Shown: positions 1 to 12,800 of the stretch, one piece after another
Position numbering within the stretch: the first letter of the stretch is position 1
Layout: the number at the start of each line of letters is the position of its first letter
NCBI GenBank assembly: GCA_026874595.1
Contig: CM049318.1
Coordinates: forward strand, 59,742,250-59,806,249
DNA: 64,000 nucleotides
Reading direction: 5' to 3'
From: Sipunculus nudus
Taxonomy: Eukaryota; Annelida; Sipuncula; Golfingiida; Sipunculidae
Notes under the pieces: model-generated
The model's input: only the letters and a program-made list of their open reading frames with translations
Database searches by the model: none
What the model was told of the DNA's origin: nothing
Program-made: the position numbers and the translations under genes

Positions 1-391
1 GATTGGATGGATCTTAGAGACCAAGGCTTGAAAATAAAATTTCAAAGCCATTGTGACGTAAGTTTTTTTAAAAACTATAAACAGTAATAGACGAAATTGC
101 CTGGCGCCAACATCAAGCCACTTCAAGTATGCAATATTGATATATTTCCTCGATATAAAAGATTTATTTCATAGTTACTTTTATCACCACTAACAGATAG
201 CGCCATCCATCCAAACATAGGTCATGTCCATGCACACTGCGCCAGTATGTGGGTCTGTTGGTTAGGGAATGTGGATCAAGAAATCCTTTCCCAACAATGC
301 ACTGGGCCATCTAAACACACCAGAGGCGTATGCATAGAATGTAGTGAAAGGGTAGACGTAGTCCAATAAAGTATGTTTGATTACAATTGTG

Positions 392-673
392 TCAAGGCAA
401 ATTACATGAACATGAAAGTAATTGTGGTAAGAATTGATCGGAAGAGCATTTGGTAATCAGGCGCATTACATGTACACTGTTCAGAGAAGGCTTTTTTGGA
501 TTATGACGAATTTTGGTTTGGAAGTTTGACAGTTGAGAGTCCCGGCCGTCCCACAATCCTTTACTGGAAGAGAAGTGTCTAAACTTAATTCCGGAAGTCC
601 TATGACCCAGATGGTTTAGGAGCAGAACACTACATTCACGCGAAGGACGCGCTTGTACAACCATTATGTTCAC
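392..673 (-). other. Open frame of 93 codons, no recognised product
   Basis: No domain or splice context was recognised. It sits just upstream of the LINE fragment and may be part of older repeat DNA. Nothing else supports a gene in 1-690. Confidence 0.1.
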
Positions 674-689
674 TGATCACTCCTCGTAC

Positions 690-2052
690 ATGTTTATATG
701 CCTGTACATATGATGAGCAGTATAATAGTGCCGGTAGTTAAGAATAAAACACAGAGTATAACCGATAAAGCCAATTACAGGCCCATAGCACTGTCCACTA
801 TAATGTCTAAACTCTTCGAGTTCGTGATTTATGAGAAAATTAAACACTTTGTTAATTTAACTGATAATCAGTTTGGATACAAAATGGGTCATGGCACAGA
901 GCTTTGTGTATGGTTGCTAAAAGAGATTCTTCGATTTTACCAGAAGATGGGATCACATATGTTTGTGTGTTTTCTCGATGCATCATCGGCTTTGATATAG
1001 TTTGTCACACAACTTTATTCTACAAGCTTTTAAGAAACGGTGTTCCTTTATACCTAGTCAGAATCGTGTATTACTGGTATATGCACCAAAGAATCTCTGT
1101 AAGATGGTACTCGATCAGGTCGTACTTCACAGACACTAATGGTGTTCGACAAGGAGGGGTGTTGTCGCCACTTATGTTCAATATTTACATGAACGATTTG
1201 AGCTCTAAATTAAACACACACACAATTGGTTGTTGTATTGACAAAAATACCATCAATTATCTTATGTTTGCTGATGATATAGTGGTTTTGGCTCCGTCGG
1301 TCAAAGGTCTGCAAAAACTAATAATTCTTACCTTATGCATGACTATGGCATTTCGCATAATATCATATTTAATTTGACAAAATCTGCATATTCACATAAT
1401 GGAAAAAGATAAAACTTGGGCATCATCTGACCCATGTCTCAAAATGGCACAAACGCTTTTATCCCCTGTCAAACAGTACAAATATTTAGGTTGCATTATC
1501 AACAGTAAACTGCAAGATGACGATGAAATACTGCGACAAATGCGCCTATACTGTATGTACGGGCTAATATGTTAAAACAAAAATTCAAACTTTGCTCGGA
1601 AACAGTTAAGATATTATTATTTAAAATGTTTTGCTACACTTTATATTGTGCCAGTCTCTGGAGAAAAGGTGAAAGTGGCGTAAAATAACGCTCCTAGGAT
1701 ATTTCTTGGCTTTCCAAAACATTGCAGCATCAGTAAAGAATTAATAAGTCGTAACATAACCACTTTTGACGCACTAATGCGCAAACAGATATATTCACTG
1801 AAAATGAGAATAACTGAATCTGACAACCTGTATGTCAGAACTTTGTATGAATCTGATTTATATTTAAAGTCCGACTTGTTTAATGTTCATAACAAGAAGA
1901 TGTTTGTTATTAGATTATAAGTAACAATGCAGCTAGCCTAAATGTTGTTATTTGCTTTCTACTGTTTTCTTTTCTTTCTATTTTCATTTCTTTCATTGTT
2001 TGTATATGAACCATGAGACTGTAATAAAACGTTATTATTATTATTATTAATA
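690..2052 (+). mobile_element. Decayed non-LTR retrotransposon (LINE) reverse transcriptase, 3' part
   Basis: Frames at 698-1000 and about 1000-1330 together read NYRPIALSTIMSKLFE, FLDASSA, NGVRQGGVLSPLMFNIY and the catalytic FADDIV (1267-1284). KYLGCIINSKLQDD and a region like the C-terminal part of LINE ORF2 follow to about 1900. At least two single-base frameshifts (near 1000 and 1325) break it, so it is a pseudogene. The end AATAAAACG(TTA)n at 2022-2051 resembles the microsatellite tails of CR1/L2-type LINEs. The 5' half (endonuclease) is absent. Confidence 0.8.
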
Positions 2053-3494
2053 GAAACGACCTCTGGTGGAAGGTGCGGTAACATCCAATATGATTTATTT
2101 TGGGACATGATTTGTTGTGTGAAATTTGTAGTAAGTAATTGCTGTTCGTATATATGGTTACGTGGCGGTCACATGGCGGTCAAATGGTTTATCAGGATGT
2201 ATAAAACTTCTATAAATTTGCGTGCACACAAGCATACTTAAACATTCCTGAATTCTTTTAAACGTAACATTTAGTGTTAGTTCTTATTTATTAATGGTGT
2301 TAGTATAAAATTTTTATTTTGCCTAAGTCTAGCAAGTCTTCTTTTTTATGCAATTTACATACGAACAATTTATGCATCTCTTCTGGTTTATTGTCTTTTA
2401 CCTAGATTTTAATATGTCGCTTCTGCATGCATGACGTTATTTGTGATAATATTCATTTAGAAATACATGGTTCAGTTTAGTGTCAATGTATACTCTATTC
2501 ATGGGGCTGTAAAAAAGCATCCAAGAATGGGTAAACGTGAAGGTTGTGTATCTATTGGTGTGAAAATTAAAAGGGAGAAGGGTGCGAAGCCTAACAAAAT
2601 TGAACTTTATATCTGTTTGTCATGCGTGCATTTGGCATTGTGTGTATACGGTCGGGCGTGGGCGCGTGTGAGTCTGAGTAGGCATTTGTGGTATTATCCC
2701 GACATTGATTAGGTTTCTGATGTAGCATATTGGAATAATATTACGTTAGATATAACGGCCGCTCACTTGTAAAAACAAAAAAATCATTATTTTCATTCTT
2801 TATTGCTGATTCAATGCAGTTTTTCATACATTTGAAAGATGCTTTAGATAAATGTCATATACCTTACAGGGACTGAAGGGTCTTACCCACAAAATGACCG
2901 AAGCTGAGTTAAACAATTTAACCTGCTGTGCATGAACTCTGGAAAATAATAACAAAATGTTTATTGGGTCTTAAATATAGAAATGCCGACAATTAATAGG
3001 GGAAAAATCTTGATAGTAAAAGAAAAACTAGGTAAAACCGCCTTGAACGTTACATCTATACAGCGTTTGTATGAACTTATGCCTGAACTTTGCGAATTGG
3101 TCTTTTGTTTGAAAAATAGAAGTTATGTGCCGACATCTGGTGGTAAAATATGAAAGTATAAATACGACGTGTTGGAATGCAAGTCACACTTATGAAGATG
3201 CATGGTTCAGTGTAACCACTAGCCAACCTTTTAACCATACGTGTTTCCAGATCAGCATGACTTCAACCTGGCTGGGAGGTTTCCTCAAATGACCCAAAGA
3301 AATGGTTGATCGATTATTTTGGCATACCAGAGACAGAAAAAGAAAAACACTTTTGTTGCCATAGTTAATCTGTGCATGTATCCTCGCGGTCTATGTTGAT
3401 GTTAATTATCATAATAATTTCTAATATATAAGTAAAGGTACACCAAGGTGTACGTATACTGAGTTTGACACAACGTGATGAGGGCAGTTGTTTG
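2053..3494. other. Intergenic DNA between LINE fragment and KLHL10 promoter
   Basis: AT-rich sequence with an 81-codon frame at 2467-2712 that resembles nothing known. No RNA gene, repeat array or further exon was recognised. Confidence 0.4.
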
Positions 3495-3527
3495 TGACGT
3501 CATCGAGCGTCACGTTGCTTTGGTAAT
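3495..3527 (+). promoter_or_regulatory. Candidate KLHL10 promoter sites: CRE and X-box-like
   Basis: A full palindromic CRE (TGACGTCA, 3495-3502) is followed 12 bases later by GTTGCTTTGGTAAT (3514-3527), an imperfect RFX X-box. They lie 78-110 bp upstream of the KLHL10 ATG. CREM and RFX2 drive many spermatid genes through such sites in vertebrates; use here is inferred. No TATA box was seen. Confidence 0.45.
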
Positions 3528-3604
3528 GCGGGTGAAAAAGGGCTATTGCAGTTTCAAGACGGAAGCGGCTCACTTGACCCGGGAGGTATCTGCGAGGAAA
3601 CAAA

Positions 3605-3842
3605 ATGGCTAGTGGAGAACAAGCAATGGATATCAACGAAACAGAAAGAAAAATAAGTGTACAAGCCTGTAATGTATTAAACGAACTGAGGCGCACTGGC
3701 CAGCTAACAGATGCCGTGATTCGCGTGGATGGCGGGCGCTATCCCGTCCACAGGGCCATCCTCTCCGCTTGCAGTCCTTACTTTCGTGCCCTCTTTACAA
3801 ACGGTATGCACGAAACGGAAGAAAGAGAGGTCTACATCCCAG
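3605..3842 (+). CDS. KLHL10: KLHL10 exon 1 (N-terminus and first half of BTB)
   Basis: Encodes residues 1-79 plus one base. It reads through the BTB helix-strand core (QLTDAVIRVDGG, PVHRAILSACSPYF) and stops at VYIPG, where the donor CCAG|GTTAGG ends the exon in phase 1. Upstream of the ATG the sequence is GC-richer and carries candidate promoter sites. Confidence 0.93.
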
Positions 3843-6800
3843 GTTAGGAGAACTATATTTTTATATCGACCATAGTGTTGTAACGATACATTATTACACC
3901 ACACGATACGTACAACGATACTTCGCTCTCGATACGATATACAACAGATCTATACATTCAAGAAAGCAGACGTTAAGCCTTGCTTATTTCCAGATAACCG
4001 AACTTCTTCACCTAACATTTATTTCCTAATTGTAAATATAACTTATGTATAAACAACCAGCCACTCAGATGCTGTTATACTCGCTATTTACCGATGACGT
4101 TTCACCATACATGCATGGCTTTTATGGCGCTTTGAAACTTCTTAAGGCGCAGGAACTCACTTTCTATCACATGACCAAACCGTTAACATATCCTGACGAC
4201 ACCGATAAGATATCAAACTCTGTATCGCGATATATAGGTCCGACGTTGTTAGGTTACAGTACTAATATCACCCGCGTTTAATGCAACTTAAAAAAGGTTA
4301 GAATGTATTTGGAAAGCAGGGACTGCCATTGCCAGGTTTCAAATGCCTGTTTAGGAATATACTGGCCTATTAAAATATGATGATGATTATTATTATCAAA
4401 AGTAGTATAACAACATGTACTATTATTATTATTTTTAAAACATGTAACCTATTATTATTATTATTATTATTGTTATTATTATTATTATTATCATTTTATA
4501 ACATGCATTATTATTATTATCACTATTATTATAACTTGTACTTTTATCATTATTATTATTATTAGCTCTGTGTCATACTTTAGTAAAGAATTCGAAGCTG
4601 TTGGTATACTCTTGATTTGCGTATTATTAGAAGTTGAAAGTAAATTGAAACTTGTATGTCCATGCATGTCTGAATATTTATTGAAACATTTATAATTTCA
4701 CTGCTAATTCAGAAAAGGAGAGGTCAATCGTGTGAAGTAAAATCAGGCTTTGAAATTCGGGGCACAGGCCTCCATTCTGTTCACAAGAAACGACAGATTG
4801 ATACTCGATATCTGCTAATAATATTCTTAAAAGGAATATACTTACATTGGCTTCTGATCATTTACTTCCTTTGATAATCACTACTGATGAGTTGCATTAA
4901 AAACATTTATAACTATACTCCATTTCACCACTCTCTGGTTTATTTTTCTTTCAAGCTTAAGACACAACCTGGCTCTAAGAGGGGCCGCAAGATGGCGAGG
5001 TGCCACTAATTAATAATTAAATAGCCATCAGGACAAATAACATGACCAGCTTAAATAATAATATGGCATGAAATTTAATGATAATGTTGTTAATGGTATA
5101 TTTTATGGGGTCGGCCCCCACACAGCGTGAGCGCTCTGCAGAGTTTATTGGTAGGCAGTGCCCATCAGCCGTGTATCACTTGCAATTCAACGAGTGCAGC
5201 TTTTGGGGTTTCTCGGTATTATTACCTGGTAATCGGATGATTACACAGTGACACAAATGGAGGACCCGTAGGTGTGGTAAACCGAGCCTGGTTTACATCG
5301 TGTGTTACCGACCTGTCACGTAGTCTGAAACCGGAATAGAATTCTGCGGGCGTACATAACTGCAAACTTCAGTTGGCATTAAAATTGAGGCGTGTCATCT
5401 CGACCAAAATGTTCATTTTAGTGTTAAACTGTTACAGCAGAGGGCGCTCACATACATTAGTGAAGCAACCGTTTGCCAACATTCTGGACGTGTGATATAC
5501 GCAACGTCTGTATTGAAATTTTCATTTGGGGAAACAAGACCAATAACTACAGCAAGTACTTTATCATCTACATTTTACAGAAATGTAAAGACGAAATTAT
5601 CCCACATCATTATATTAGGCTTTTAGGAACCATCATCCTAGTTGTGCCGTCATACATTTAACCAAAGGGACGCACAGATATTTGTTTTCTCGACGTAGTC
5701 TTACGTATGCCTTAAATCACTATTAGACCTTTTCCACCACACTAACGACATCTGTTGGCGAAATTAACACAAATAATTCGGGTCCGTTATTTTGCAAAAA
5801 AGACTTAAAGAGACTTTTGAAATATATTAAATGAAAAAAAAAAAAAAATAAATAAAAGCTTCCTGTCTTATCATGAGCGGATAGGGTTCAAAACCCGCAA
5901 TGCTAGCTCAAAGGACCCGAAACCAGCAGACGACCGTTACGTGCAGTGCGCATGCTCGTGGAAAAGGTCTATTGCAAACAAACTCACAATTAGACAGGAT
6001 AAAAATTACGTTTGGGATGAACTGGTGTCACGCGTAGTTTAAAAAAAAATACCTCAGGCTGATTCAGCTTCTTCATCCTAGTTCTACCAAGGTCCCGTAA
6101 CCCAGGGCAACGTGTGTCAGGTGAGCGTATCTATGGAAATCCATTAATCCTGACGTTAAGCAATCATGATTGAAATACACCAACTGATATAACATCATAT
6201 TGCTTGTCATGATACATGGGGATCACAACTTCTGGTTATGCGGCATTGCATGACGTCATAAACTACCACGTGATTTCCATAGCGACGTCATCTGAGTCCT
6301 CACTTTTGTCACGTCAATCAATAGCACCTTTTCAAGAGCATGCGCACTGAGATTAATGATCGTATGCAGTGAGCCAACGATGCGGGTTATGTCAAGCGAC
6401 ATCAGATGCAAGCCAAACATCCCGACAGAGCCTCACCGTCGAGATAAAATAGTTTTCTACTGCCTTTCATCATTTTAGGTATAACGAGATATAATCTAGC
6501 ATGTAGATATAAAACACCCGAACACACGCTGTCGGTCATTGCCGCAAGGTGTCGCTCGTTTTGTTAAAAGTTTCTCATAATCGTTATTTGGAATATTCTG
6601 TGTATTTTATTTCAGGTGTAGCAGCAGATATCATGGAGCTTCTCGTTGACTTCGCCTACACACGAGAAGCGCGCGTGACCGCAGACAACGTAGAGCGCCT
6701 CCTACCGGCGGCTGATCAATTCCACGTACTCGGGCTAGTCAAAGCATGTTGCGAATTTCTGGGAGGGCAAATGGAACTAGACAACTGTTTGGGAATAAGA

Positions 6801-9800
6801 AATTTTGCAAGGCAGTATTTTTGTAAGGGACTGGAAAGGAAAGCACAAAGGCAAGTATAAGTGACTATTCTATCATTTAATTAAATAGGTACACCCGCAT
6901 ATTAGAGAAAGCTATATGTAAGTGTTGTCTAGTTTCAAGGTCTTTTACCATACCGTACACACTCTTCACTCGGGTTTCAATATTGGACTGGCATAAGGCA
7001 AAGAATTGTCACCAGACCAAGGAGAGCGTGGTATCGCATTGTGCAACAATCTCTAAGTTTCAAGTTTCATCCCTGGGGCCCCCTGCGCTCATTTATTTGA
7101 TGCACAATTCTTGGCTCTGTGCCAGCCCTGGTGTAGAAACCCCGAAACTCTTGCTTTACAACGCAGCGTTTAAAGCGAAGGAGATCTAGAACGACTCCAA
7201 TGTGCTACCGCTGCGTAAGCATGCAGTGTACGAAACGCAGAAATATATAATTCATAAATGAAAAAAATGTTCATGTCACTAATCGTATACGACAATGGGA
7301 TTCTTTACATTATTGTACAGTACTTTCTTTACATTATTGTACAGTACTTTCTTTACATCATTGTACAGTGCTTTCTTTACATTATTGTACAGTGCTTTCT
7401 TTACATTATTATACAGTGCTTTCTTTACATTATTTTACAGTACTTTCTTTACATTTTTTTTGTTCAGTGCTTTCTTTACATTATTGTACAGTGCTTTCTT
7501 TACATCATTGTACAGTGCTTTCTTTACATCATTGTACAGTGCTTTCTTTACATCAATGTACAGTGCTTTCTTTACATTATTGTACAGTGCTTTCTTTACA
7601 TTATTGTACAGTGATTTCTTTACATTATTGTACAGTGCTTTTTTTACATTATTGTACAGTGCTTTCTTTACATTATTGTACAGTGCTTTCTTTACATCAT
7701 TGTACAGTGCTTTCTTTACATCATTGTACAGTGCTTTCTTTACATCATTGTACAGTGCTTTCTTTACATTATTGTACAGTGCTTTCTTTACATTATTGTA
7801 CAGTGCTTTCTTTACATTATTGTACAGTGCTTTCTTTACATTATTGTACAGTGCTTTCTTTACATCATTGTACAATGCTTTCTTTACATTATTTTACAGT
7901 ACTTTCTTTACATTTTTTTGTTCAGTGCTTCCTTAACATCATTGTACACTGCTTTCTTTCCATCTTTTGTTCAGTGCTTTCTTTTCATTTTTGTACAGTG
8001 CTGTATATCTATGAACAATTTTGAAATATAGTTCAACAGAAAATACGAAATGAACAAAGCAAGCACGTATGCACTGTGTCGTCACAATTAATGTTGACAG
8101 CTATATAAAAATGTCCATTCTATGATGCACAATAGTTTTTTTTGTTGTTGTGCCATAATTAAATCATCTGCAGGCTCTTTCAGTCCTTCATTAAACGGAC
8201 ATTATACCTTTTACTTTCTAGGTTCATTTTGGAAAACTTCTGTGAGATAGCTCAGCAAAGTAACGAGATCCTGAACCTGTCATTAGACGAGATGGTGGAA
8301 CTGATCGCAGCTGACGACCTGAATGCTAAAAACGAGGAACATGTGTTTGAGGCCGGGATTCGATGGATTGATCATGACCCTGAACATCGAAAAGACAACA
8401 TTGTTAACCTCCTCAAGGGCATCAGACTGGGGCTACTCAGCACACAGTACTTTGTTGAAAAGGTCAAGGTCAGTATGGTTGTTATGACAACATATGACAA
8501 CACAAAAGTGCATCTACTGTCCTTTTTGTCGAGCTGAGTTTGTTAAATCCGGACTACTCTCATTTTATAAGTGAACATAAATGGAATAATTAAATCTCTT
8601 GATGGTGTAGTTATGAACTGTTTATTTAATTTGATGTTTACTTCATTTAAATATGCCCTCGTGTGCGCGTAGTAGGTCTATTAAGATTCATTGGATGTAG
8701 TTAAGTAAAGCAGCTTGATAAGTATTATATGAAGTCTGAAAACGAAATGCAGAATTCCAAAACACTTAATGTTTGGGAATTACTCGGAAAAATACTAAAA
8801 ATGATATAGGTTTATAGCTTTTTGTCTCATTGCTCCATATTGTAAGAACTCCATGAATACCTGACATAATGGATACCAGGAAATACAATAAATCATTTTC
8901 TTCCAGGTACATCCGTACATCCGGGACAACGACCAGTGCCGCCCCCTGGTGATAGAGACACTGAAGTTCCTATATGACCTTGACATGGACGATAATAAAG
9001 AAGTTGACCTTTCCCACCCCTTGGCCCGCCCCCGCGTCCCACATGAAGTTTTGTTCGCCATCGGCGGCTGGAGTGGCGGTAGTCCTACCAGCATAATGGA
9101 AACTTACGACACGCGGGCCGACCGGTGGATCAACATCGAAACTGTCGACAAAGGTGACATTTTGTTTGGATAAACTGTTGCCATAATCTGCACCGATTCT
9201 GCAACTAGAACTAACCGTTGCTGAGTGTTTACTGCATTTTTAATGGTGATGCAAACATATTGTCCCGTGTAGGCCTACACTGCCCTCTCCTGTCCCTGAT
9301 TCCAACTTCCAAATCACGCCTAAATATTCCATGTGCAAGATTTAGTTATAGGTGCCCATTCACCTGCCTTTTGAAAAAGCATTTATGTGATTTCTCGCTT
9401 CCTCTGTGTATATATTAATGATCTTAGGGTAATTCTGGTTATGAAACGTTTTTATAATGCCCCCATGAAGGATGTGTTAACTTGTTTATCAACAACGTGT
9501 TTGTAAACACAGCAATGTTGACAAACGGGAAAAGCATATAACCTAAGGTGGTAGGTTGCATAGATGCCAAGGTAGAAAGGTCATTTGTTGCAAAACGCCA
9601 TTTGCATAGCTCTGGCTTATCTGATTGCCACCAGATGCCTTTGTTGAATTTTGTTGTGATTATTTTGGCGAGCCCACAAATATTATAAACACGTTTATAT
9701 AAACAAAACAAGCAGCCTGTTTGCGGTGATATCCACATTTCCTGACCTATTTTAATAAAAGCTGCAAGGGATTACCCTTAAAGGTCAGAAGGGTGATTGG

Positions 9801-12800
9801 GCCCCTTTAAGTAACGATTCTCGGGTCAGTTGAACCAGTGCCAGTGAACTAGTGTACACTCTAACGGTGAAGCATAGCATTGGAACACGAAGTCGAGGGA
9901 TCGTGAGTCCTCTGCAGGCTTCATAGGAAGCAGGCGGCTGTGCTCAACATTTGTGTTTCATTCACAAACGAGTGCGCCTTTAGGTGAAAACATGAAATGG
10001 AACATTCAAAACCCGCTAAAACTGATATTGTTTCCACTGGGCATAATGGTTTAAACAATCTAAATATTGCTTTAAGGAGTGTTTCCATGTGTGCGTATAT
10101 ACATGCGTATATGCGTAAAAAATTAGGTGTGTTCCCATGTGCGCGTATATGTGCATATGAGTGAACTTGCAGACTAATATATTTGTACAGTGGATCGTGC
10201 AGGCCTTTCACAAAAGGATGCTGAAGTGACGTCATTTTACCAAGAATCCCCGAGTTCATGCAGACCCTATGCGTGAAAATTGCTCCTGTGGCAATTTTCA
10301 CGCATATACGCACATACGCATATACGCTGACGGACACATGGAAACACCCAGTTACAAAATCATATGAGCGATTTTTCACGCATATACGCATATACACGCA
10401 CATGGAAACACCCCTTAATACAATGTATTTGTGGGCTACGTTCATTTATGATTTATTCAGGCTTGCACCGAGTTTATTAACGCTGGTTTTCCCTTTCTTT
10501 ACACTGTTCTCCGGTGACTCCGGATTCAATTCACATAATAATGTCTATGTCATACCCCCTTTTTTTCGTACAATACACTGACATATTTTTTCCTCCATGT
10601 ACAGGTCCGCGGGCGTACCACGGCTGTGTCACTGTGAACGGGCTGATTTACCTGGTCGGCGGGTTTGACGGCATGGACTACTTTAACAGTGTTCGCTGCT
10701 TTAACCCCCAAAGCAAGGAGTGGACGGAGGTAGCACCCATGAATGCCAGGAGGTCAGTAAAATGAAGTGCTGAAACGAGTACTCGAGTGCGAGTAGTTCT
10801 AACCTAGAAATCTAGTCCAAAATTTGAGAAATCAGGTCGAGCTTTTTTATCCTGCAAGAGATTAAATGATATATTCAGCCGGGGCAGAAATAAATATGAG
10901 GCTATACGCTAGAGACCTCTGGCGGAGACTTGTTATACTCCTGATAGTTCTAATCCCTTGAATGGGACTACGCTTCAATTTTATTCAAAGTAAAGAAAAA
11001 TGATATACCTCACAGTGTTAGTGAGGTGTAATGTCTTCATCATGTATGTTTTATCTGTTTGAAGCTTTACTCAAAATATTATGAAAGGGTTTTGAAGTAA
11101 TGTTAATGGATGGTTTAGAGTAACCCGAAAGGAATAATCAGTTAAAATTCCGAAGGTAAGCTTGATCGCCGCAGTAAGTTTTTAATTTCAAGGACTCCAT
11201 ACCCGTGTGGAGAAAAGGAAATTTTTTTTGTCCCGGCCCTGGGTCAGGCCCATTCACAGGTATCTGAGACCCCCTTTGTTTTGGAGCTTGCCTGTAAACC
11301 AATCAAGGAGTTGGTAAGCCGTGACACATTTTCTGTGTAGAACATAATAAAGTTTTATTATGATCTTGGCATAGATATCCAAACGTTAAATCAGACTAAT
11401 TTCCGTGATTGGAATTATTTAAGCATTTATATAATAAAATAAAGCTATGTTTTGGCATTTATTTTCTTCTTCAGGTGTTACGTCAGTACAGCCGTCGTTA
11501 ACAACTGTATTTATGCCATGGGTGGGTTTGATGGTCACGTGAGACAAAACACGGCGGAGCGATACACGCCCAGCAACAACCAGTGGAGCCTTATCGCACC
11601 CATGCAAAACCAAAGGAGTGACGCCTCCGCTACGTCACTGGACGGTGAGATTACGATTTAATTATCATTACCTCATGAAACACACGAATTCGTGTATTTA
11701 GATAATAAAAATCACCCTTGATACTAAATTATAATGAGACATAGCTGACGCACCCTAAAACTGTGACCTTTGAATGAGTTACAGTTAGTAAAGGTTCATT
11801 GAAAACAGTGTTGAAAACGCGTTTTTATACTAGGTCTTGTAAGATTTTATATATATATTTTTCACAATAAAAAGAAGGGCAGCACTTGGAAGATGCTGGA
11901 ACACGTAAACTAACATATGTATATCTATATGTTATTATATGTATATGTGTTTCAAGGTAAAGTCTACATATGTGGTGGCTTCAACGGACAGGAGTGTTTG
12001 ATGTCAGCGGAATACTACGATCCGGCTACGAACGTCTGGACGACCATCGCGCCCATGCGCAATCGCCGAAGTGGTGTAGGAATCGTTGCGCATGCGGGCT
12101 GCATATTTGCGGTGGGTGGCTTCAATGGTATAACTCGTATGAACAATGGAGAAAAATTCAACCCAGAGACCAACCAGTGGACAGCAATAGCGGAGATGTA
12201 CAGTCCTAGGAGTAATTTTGGTATCGAGGTGAGCGTCAAAGAGTGCTTATGTTTCTAATTTTCGATACCCTTCAATTGCAGGATGTTATGCTGAGGATTA
12301 GTCAAACTGTCGATTAGCAATTTTGAACTCGAGAGAACTCCAAAGGTGGTACCCATCTCGAACTTGAGGACTCGCGCATTGTTTGTATCAAGTGTAAATT
12401 TATGAACTCTAAGGAAGTTTCACCCGCGTGCGATGTGTACGGGTGTGGTTTAGTTGGAGCCACAATAGTTGTTGCGGGCAGAACTGCCATAATATGCAAC
12501 CATCGACACGGTAGCATACATCTAACCCCGGCGCTTATGTACAACACAACAAAATTCGATCAGGATTATTGTACTATACCGGGTCTGTTGATCAAGAATT
12601 CTGGCGGAGGTATGCGGTCCCTGAGTGCCATTTTTCGTTCATGGTTATAGAAAAAAAAACAACACGTCTTATTAATTTAAATGCAACTGCCCCAACATCG
12701 CTACTTTACAGTTTTGTACTTCTAAAAGCTATTAGTATGTTCACTTGAGGCCATGTAATGTCGTCCACTTGACAAAACTGGTCTCACGCTATGTAATTGA

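Larger units (their letters stand above)
3843..6615 (+). other. KLHL10 intron 1
   Basis: 2.77 kb GT-AG intron. It begins near a TGTTGTAACGATAC-containing, CGATA-rich stretch (3869-4280) that may be old hAT-type transposon DNA. It then holds TTA-type microsatellites (4376-4564) and a segment at 5110-5400 related to 40740-40990. The rest shows nothing recognisable. Confidence 0.6.

Noticed and set aside
6855-6860. GT donor GTATAA as the end of KLHL10 exon 2
   Set aside because: Using it puts exon 3 out of frame with a stop within a few codons. The GC donor four bases earlier keeps the conserved frame.
7258-8024. Long frames of repeated LLYSAFFT, LHYCTVLS or YNNVKKAL octapeptides
   Set aside because: They come from the 24-bp minisatellite inside KLHL10 intron 2. 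The unit length of eight codons explains them on both strands.
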